A stretch of DNA of 18,734 nucleotides from contig JBBAAG010000063.1 of NCBI GenBank assembly GCA_041658405.1, positions 1-18,734 of the forward strand, read 5' to 3'. The stretch is from Elusimicrobiota bacterium. Lineage in GTDB: Bacteria > Elusimicrobiota > UBA5214 > JBBAAG01. Position 1 is the first letter of the stretch. Each line of letters opens with the position of its first letter. The position numbers and the translations under genes are program-made. Shown piece after piece: positions 15,044-18,734 of this stretch. The notes beneath the pieces were generated by a model, which was not told the origin of the DNA, did no database searches, and saw nothing but the letters and a program-made list of their open reading frames with translations.

Positions 15044-15256
15044 CTATTTCTTTACGGCTGCCTTAATTTCTTCGTATTTTTCCTTTCCTTCTTCTATTAG
15101 TTCGCCGGTTCTTTCGCTGATACTATCGAAAAAATCCTTTCCTTTTTTTCTTGTAGCTTCTCCCGACTGCGGTGCAAAGAGTAATCCTAAACATGCACCT
15201 ATTGCCCCGCCCAAAAGAAATACCAAAATCGTTTCCCCATTGTTTCTTTCACTCAT
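15044..15256 (-). CDS. YtxH-domain small membrane protein
   Basis: 70 residues: a short polar start (MSERNNGE), one Gly-rich transmembrane helix at about 9-28 (TILVFLLGGAIGACLGLLFA), then the hallmark LLFAPQSGEATRKK and an amphipathic charged helix (FFDSISERTGELIEEGKEKY). Length and motif match YtxH-like proteins (Pfam YtxH), single-pass inner-membrane proteins linked to stress responses in several bacteria; the molecular role is not known. A strong AGGAGG lies nine bases before the ATG. It is the first gene after a 177-base gap that contains the two-block element and a hairpin, so it probably leads the transcription unit that continues into the OmpA-family gene. Confidence 0.86.
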   Translation of the reverse strand: MSERNNGETILVFLLGGAIGACLGLLFAPQSGEATRKKGKDFFDSISERTGELIEEGKEKYEEIKAAVKK

Positions 15257-15298
15257 TTTCTTCTTCCTCCTGTTTCAATTTTTTAGAAAAAGTTGGTT

Positions 15299-15327
15299 CG
15301 TGATTAAAGAACTCTATCTTTATCACG
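15299..15327. repeat. Inverted repeat in the leader of the YtxH-like gene
   Basis: CGTGATTAAAGA at 15299-15310 pairs with TCTTTATCACG at 15317-15327, with one bulged base and a six-base loop. In the plus direction it is followed by GCTTTTTCTC, like an intrinsic terminator. In the minus direction it sits 43-71 bases before the ATG, with a T-run only after eight bases. It could be a leader hairpin for ytxH-like mRNA or a weak bidirectional terminator. Confidence 0.45.
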
Positions 15328-15335
15328 GCTTTTTC

Positions 15336-15408
15336 TCTTGGATACAATAATAATTGAAACCACAAAGAATAGTAATTGGCTGGCTCTGCTTTTGTCTGAC
15401 TTTTATCT
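15336..15408 (-). repeat. Copy B of the two-block intergenic element (possible promoter/operator)
   Basis: The gap-free partner of 6415-6487. On the minus strand, block I (15374-15408) has AGATAAAAGTCAG, a second AAAAG 11 bases later, and CCAGCCAATT. Block II (15336-15351) is ATTATTGTATCCAAGA. The element lies between the stand-alone response regulator and the YtxH-like gene, 80-152 bases upstream of the latter. Both copies are therefore upstream of the first gene of a minus-strand gene run, as expected of a shared promoter or operator. Confidence 0.6.
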
Positions 15409-15433
15409 GCTTATTAAGTGTTGATAAGAAATG

Positions 15434-15793
15434 TTAGTACGTTTTGATTTTTTCAAGAAGGAAATTAATGACAAACGGTTTTTTTATGATAGAGGAAACA
15501 AAACCTGACATATTATCGTCTTCTATCTGTTTTTCTATAAAGGGTTTTCCACTGACAACAATAACTCTGGTATTGATATCCTTCTCCTTCATAAATCTCA
15601 GGACATCGCCTCCGCTTAAACCCGGCATTTTGTAATCCAATATTATTAAATCGTATACGTTATTACTGATCTTGGACATACCCTCAGTTCCGTTAAATGC
15701 CGTATTTACGGAATATCCTTCATCTACCAAAATATCCGTCAACTCTTCGCAGAGTTCATTGTCATCATCAATTATCAATATGTTTTTTATCAT
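15434..15793 (-). CDS. Single-domain response regulator (CheY-like receiver)
   Basis: 119 residues, a receiver domain only. The acidic pocket is Asp9-Asp10-Asp11 (ILIIDDDNEL), the phospho-acceptor is Asp53 (LIILDYKMPGLSGG), the switch residue is Ser81 (VIVVSGKP) and the conserved lysine-proline is Lys105-Pro106 (IIKKPF). No output domain follows, so it should act by protein contact or as a phosphotransfer intermediate. Its ATG overlaps the kinase stop codon by one base (TAATG), so the two are translationally coupled and probably cognate. It is the last gene of the two-component module; a 177-base intergenic region follows. Confidence 0.9.
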   Translation of the reverse strand: MIKNILIIDDDNELCEELTDILVDEGYSVNTAFNGTEGMSKISNNVYDLIILDYKMPGLSGGDVLRFMKEKDINTRVIVVSGKPFIEKQIEDDNMSGFVSSIIKKPFVINFLLEKIKTY

Positions 15794-17340
15794 TATTTTG
15801 ATCTTTCCAAAGGCAATCGTATAGTAAACGTTGTACCCTTATCTTTTTGGCTCTTAATATCCATCCGCCCATTATGCTGGTTAATTATTTGCATACAAAC
15901 GGAAAGGCCTAAACCTGTCCCCTTAGCTTTTGTCGTAAAAAACGGATCAAATACTCTGTGCAAATCAGCATCTTCAATTCCCGAGCCATTATCTATAATA
16001 TCTATTTTCAGGAACTTACCCTCCAAACCGGCAACTATTTCTATGGTTCCCTTTTTTGAGGATACCGCATCACAGGCATTGTTTAAAAGATTGATCAATA
16101 CTTCTTTTACCTGAAATGGATCTGCTTCTACTGAAATGTTTCTGATAGAGTCAAGGACTTTATAAACTTCAATTTTTTTATTCTGAACCTGTTTCTTCAT
16201 ACTTATAGCACATTCATTAATAATTTTATAAATGTTTAACTTTTCATATTGCGGTTCTTTTATCCGCGAATAAAACAACAGGTTATTAATGATCCGATCG
16301 CTTTCCAGAATCTTTTTTTCTATATTTTCTAAATGTTTGTCCAGAAGAGGATTTTGCGCTTTTCTCCTGATATTATAGGTTGCCATTTGGATAGCCGCAA
16401 GGGGATTGCGCAGTTCGTGTGCCACTGTTGCCGCCAGTGTTCCTACAGCAGAAAGGCGTTCTCTTGAAAGCAATTCTTTCTGTGCGTTTAATATTTGAAT
16501 TTCAGTCTGTTTGCGATGCTGTATTTCCTGAGATAATTGAATGTTTGTTTTCTGTAGTTCCATGGTACGCTGTCTTACTTTATTTTCAAGATTTTTATAT
16601 ACTACTTCCAACTTTTTTTCAATTTTTTTTCTGTCTGTTATATTCCGGATATTACACTGTATTACTTTATTATGCCCAACCGAATATATGTTACTAACAA
16701 ACTCAACGTCCACCACTTTTCCGTTTTTTGTTTTAAGCGGTAGGTGTTCATAACGTATATATGATTTATTCTGTAGTTCTGAAAACGCACGCCGGGAAGC
16801 ATCAATATCCTGAATAAGCCCGATCTCCCAAAGCCTTTTCCCTAAAAACTCTTTTCTCGAATACCCCAGCATGTCTATCAGGAAAGGATTGACTTCTGTT
16901 ATCCGTCCAGTATTTGCATGGAGAATTAAAATCCCATCCTGCGCTGTTTCAAAAAGACGGCGAAAACGTAATTCAGAATTCCGCATAGTTTCATAAAAAT
17001 GCATGCGTTCCGTAATGTTTTCCCCATAAATCCGCATAACCTGCTGAGAGTTCACAAAATATATGTTTTGTTTATAAAACAGATCCTTTATTTTTATATA
17101 TCTGTAAATACTCTCATCCTTATTCTTTTTGAACCCTTTACGCTGTTTTAAACCCTTAAACCACGGATGATTAGCACCTTTTTCTTCTATATCCGGAAAC
17201 AATTGTTTTATTGCAGGGTTAAGGTATAATACTTGATTGCACTTATAATTAATCTCAATGATAGGATTGGGATTCAACTCCGGGAACGTGGACATATGAA
17301 CAAGATTTGATACTACTCTACTTTTTAGTTTTCTTGCCAT
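15793..17340 (-). CDS. Soluble PAS-PAS sensor histidine kinase
   Basis: 515 residues. A divergent PAS-like region at about 20-110 (NPNPIIEINYKCNQVLYLNP) precedes a clear PAS domain at about 124-240 (LFETAQDGILILHANTGRIT, NPFLIDMLGYSRKEFLGKRL, then ITDRK). A coiled coil covers about 236-292. HisKA has His308 in AATVAHELRNPLAAIQ. The HATPase_c domain has an N-box INLLNNACDAV (Asn417, Asn421), G1 DNGSGIED (450-457), an F-box FDPFFTT (464-470) and G2 KGTGLGLS (473-480). No transmembrane segment or signal peptide is visible, so it should sense a cytoplasmic signal through its PAS domains. The ATG overlaps the end of the AraC-type regulator by 23 bases and the stop overlaps the stand-alone receiver by one. 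This three-gene set probably forms one signalling circuit. Confidence 0.92.
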   Translation of the reverse strand: MARKLKSRVVSNLVHMSTFPELNPNPIIEINYKCNQVLYLNPAIKQLFPDIEEKGANHPWFKGLKQRKGFKKNKDESIYRYIKIKDLFYKQNIYFVNSQQVMRIYGENITERMHFYETMRNSELRFRRLFETAQDGILILHANTGRITEVNPFLIDMLGYSRKEFLGKRLWEIGLIQDIDASRRAFSELQNKSYIRYEHLPLKTKNGKVVDVEFVSNIYSVGHNKVIQCNIRNITDRKKIEKKLEVVYKNLENKVRQRTMELQKTNIQLSQEIQHRKQTEIQILNAQKELLSRERLSAVGTLAATVAHELRNPLAAIQMATYNIRRKAQNPLLDKHLENIEKKILESDRIINNLLFYSRIKEPQYEKLNIYKIINECAISMKKQVQNKKIEVYKVLDSIRNISVEADPFQVKEVLINLLNNACDAVSSKKGTIEIVAGLEGKFLKIDIIDNGSGIEDADLHRVFDPFFTTKAKGTGLGLSVCMQIINQHNGRMDIKSQKDKGTTFTIRLPLERSK

Positions 17341-18073
17341 GTTTAACTTTCTTCTTTTTCATTATTTTCAATTTTTTCCGGAAGTCCGTAGGCGTACTCC
17401 CATTCATTTTTTTAAACATGCGCATAAACGATTCCGGATTTTGAAACCCGAGTTTATCCGATATCTGATTTATGTTATAACATGTTTTCTTCAATAATTT
17501 TTGGGCAATATTAAACTTAACTTTTGTTTTATATTCATTAAAATTCATACCCTTAATTTTCCCAAATGCACGGCTAATATATTTAGGGCTAAGGAATACT
17601 GCCTCCGAGACATCCTGAAGCGATATTTTTTTAAACGCATTTCTTTGTATATATTGACAGACACGCTCCATTTTACCGGCTGTATCCATACTGTCAATAT
17701 CCGGAAGGCTAAGCGTTTTTTCCAATGCAGCGGCAATGATTTTTTGTACTTTTTCAGGATCTACCGGCTTTTCAAGGTAATCATCTGCTTTACCCCGTAA
17801 TGCTTCTACCGCTTTATCTTTTGAACTGTATCCGGTAATAATAATAACGCCAACCCCCGGTTCTAACTGCTTTATTTCCTTTAACACTTCAATGCCATTC
17901 AACCCGGGCATCATGACATCTAAAATTACAAGATCTATTTCATTTGGTTTTTTTAATATACTTATAGCTTCTTTTCCAGACGATGCTTCTATAACATTAT
18001 ATCCCTCCAGAAAATACTTAAACTCTTCCCTGAATTCTACATCATCGTCTACTAACAATATTGTATTTGGCAT
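17318..18073 (-). CDS. AraC-family response regulator (REC-HTH_AraC)
   Basis: 251 residues. Receiver domain 1-120: Asp9-Asp10-Asp11 (ILLVDDDVEF), phospho-acceptor Asp52 (LVILDVMMPGLNG), Thr80 (IIITGYSSK) and Lys102-Pro103 (YLEKPVDP). A linker is followed by an AraC-type double helix-turn-helix at about 130-232: ISLQDVSEAVFLSPKYISRA and FGKIKGMNFNEYK, then INQISDKLGFQNPESFMRMF and KKMNGSTPTDFRK. These are the usual AraC signature positions (second HTH 'GFQNPESFMRMFKK'). A basic tail (KIMKKKKVKHGKKTKK) follows and may aid DNA binding; it lies in the stretch that overlaps the kinase start. It is a DNA-binding transcription factor controlled by the kinase downstream. Candidate targets are the envelope genes nearby, via the element at 15336-15408; this link is inferred. 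Confidence 0.92.
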   Translation of the reverse strand: MPNTILLVDDDVEFREEFKYFLEGYNVIEASSGKEAISILKKPNEIDLVILDVMMPGLNGIEVLKEIKQLEPGVGVIIITGYSSKDKAVEALRGKADDYLEKPVDPEKVQKIIAAALEKTLSLPDIDSMDTAGKMERVCQYIQRNAFKKISLQDVSEAVFLSPKYISRAFGKIKGMNFNEYKTKVKFNIAQKLLKKTCYNINQISDKLGFQNPESFMRMFKKMNGSTPTDFRKKLKIMKKKKVKHGKKTKK

Positions 18074-18101
18074 AGTTTTAGTTCTGCTTCTTTCAAGGTA
18101 G

Positions 18102-18107
18102 ATTATA
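18102..18107 (-). promoter_or_regulatory. Possible -10 box for the two-component module
   Basis: A perfect TATAAT on the minus strand, 28 bases before the ATG of the AraC-type regulator. It lies in an AT-rich gap of 114 bases after the PorV-OmpA gene. The best -35 at 18 bases is only TTAAAA, so the assignment is tentative. A weak hairpin (CGAAG/CTTCG) near 18170-18186, just after the upstream gene, has no following T-run. Confidence 0.35.
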
Positions 18108-18187
18108 CCTTTCTTTCCATTAACATTTTAATATCTTTTTTAGTTTAATTTTGCCACATTCCACCACCCGAAGAATTACACTTCGTC

Positions 18188-18734
18188 TCATTTCACTATG
18201 ATTTCAAACAGAACCCGCATATTAGCCTGTGCTTCCATAGAGTCAATATGCGCGGGTATCGGTTCAAATATTGCCGGCCGTGTTTCACCATACCCGATTG
18301 TTGCGATTCTATCCTGCGAAATACCGCCTACTTTCACAAGTATTTCTTTAATAGCGTTTGCTCTTCTTTCGCTCAATTTTTGGTTATACTCTTCGGCACC
18401 TGAAGCAGAGGCGTACCCAGCAATACGGATTTTAGCTACAGGATTGTCTTTCAGAACCTGGGTATTTTCTATCACTATCCTGGCACCGTCTTTTGTAAGA
18501 GTCGACGAATCGAATTCGAAATGAGTATCTTCAAGAACGATTAACTTTTCAAGGATGATAACATGAGGGTCAACCATTGACTCTGGCTGTTCCTCAACAG
18601 CTTGACCGGGACACCAGAATTTGTAGGTCAAACTGACTCTGTGGGATCCTCCCAGTTCGCCAAATGAAAGGTATGCGTAGTCAAACATTATGTTCTTCAG
18701 TATCCTAACACCCATCCCTGCTGTTATCCCGCTT
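18188..18734 (-). CDS. PorV-like barrel fused to an OmpA-type domain, C-terminal part (cut by right edge)
   Basis: The frame is open through the right edge (codons S-G-I-T-A-G before the first Met), so the true start is outside the window. The first visible stretch, TAGMGVRILKNIMFDYAYLS then FGELGGSHRVSLTYKF, matches the closing hairpin of the PorV-family protein at 6486-7448 (GIGVRYGHYRLDYAYLPFGP, LGNAHKLTLVF). After a linker (PGQAVEEQPESMVDPH) comes an OmpA-type domain: HFEFDSSTLTKDG, IRIAGYASASGAEEYNQKLS, ERRANAIKEIL, IGYGETRP and ANMRVLFEI. The usual GHTD motif reads GYAS, so the Asp that normally binds diaminopimelate is absent although the late Arg (NMR) remains. The fusion would combine an outer-membrane barrel with a periplasmic, possibly peptidoglycan-contacting domain. 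It ends 114 bases before the AraC-type regulator and need not share its operon. Confidence 0.82.
   Translation of the reverse strand, partial: SGITAGMGVRILKNIMFDYAYLSFGELGGSHRVSLTYKFWCPGQAVEEQPESMVDPHVIILEKLIVLEDTHFEFDSSTLTKDGARIVIENTQVLKDNPVAKIRIAGYASASGAEEYNQKLSERRANAIKEILVKVGGISQDRIATIGYGETRPAIFEPIPAHIDSMEAQANMRVLFEIIVK

Overview
The window holds one minus-strand-dominated region of a diderm (Gram-negative-type) bacterium. Almost every gene reads right to left. The inventory is mostly envelope and surface proteins: three PorV/PorQ-type beta-barrels, an OmpA-family protein, a small barrel, two beta-propeller (SBBP) giants, and two proteins whose C-termini look like type IX secretion (T9SS, 'Por') sorting domains. 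There are no tRNA, rRNA, CRISPR or transposase sequences. The mix of SBBP/DUF7948 propellers, IPT/TIG repeats, FN3 domains, PorV-like barrels and PNPFNP-type C-terminal domains is typical of uncultivated FCB-adjacent or Elusimicrobiota/Firestonebacteria-like lineages. That placement is inference from protein style, not from a marker gene.

Layout in transcription order, right to left: (a) 18734-18188, the 3' end of a PorV-like barrel fused to an OmpA domain, cut by the window edge. (b) 18073-15434, a tight three-gene two-component module: a REC-AraC response regulator, a soluble PAS-PAS histidine kinase and a stand-alone REC protein, with overlapping ends. (c) 15408-15336, an intergenic element with a second copy at 6487-6415. 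(d) 15256-6486, a run of seven close-packed genes: a YtxH-like membrane protein, an OmpA-family coiled-coil protein, an SBBP propeller with FN3 and a C-terminal module, a small secreted protein that is a free-standing version of that module, a secreted protein with an internal duplication, an FN3 plus Asp-rich protein with a T9SS-like C-terminus, and a PorV-family barrel. (e) The second copy of the intergenic element. (f) 6347-1, a small barrel, a second SBBP protein continuing into an 11-unit IPT/TIG array and a T9SS-like C-terminus (split by a one-base frameshift), and the N-terminus of a third PorV-like protein running off the left edge.

The main system-level reading is that each protein with a T9SS-like C-terminal domain is followed immediately by its own PorV-family gene (7451/7448 and 227/216-189). 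This suggests dedicated cargo/shuttle pairs for large surface adhesins. The same two-block regulatory-looking element precedes both gene runs, and the neighbouring two-component module is an obvious candidate regulator. The small secreted protein and its duplicated-domain neighbour resemble, in motif pattern only, the WxL/DUF916 surface pairs of Gram-positive bacteria. That is the most speculative and possibly the most novel point here.
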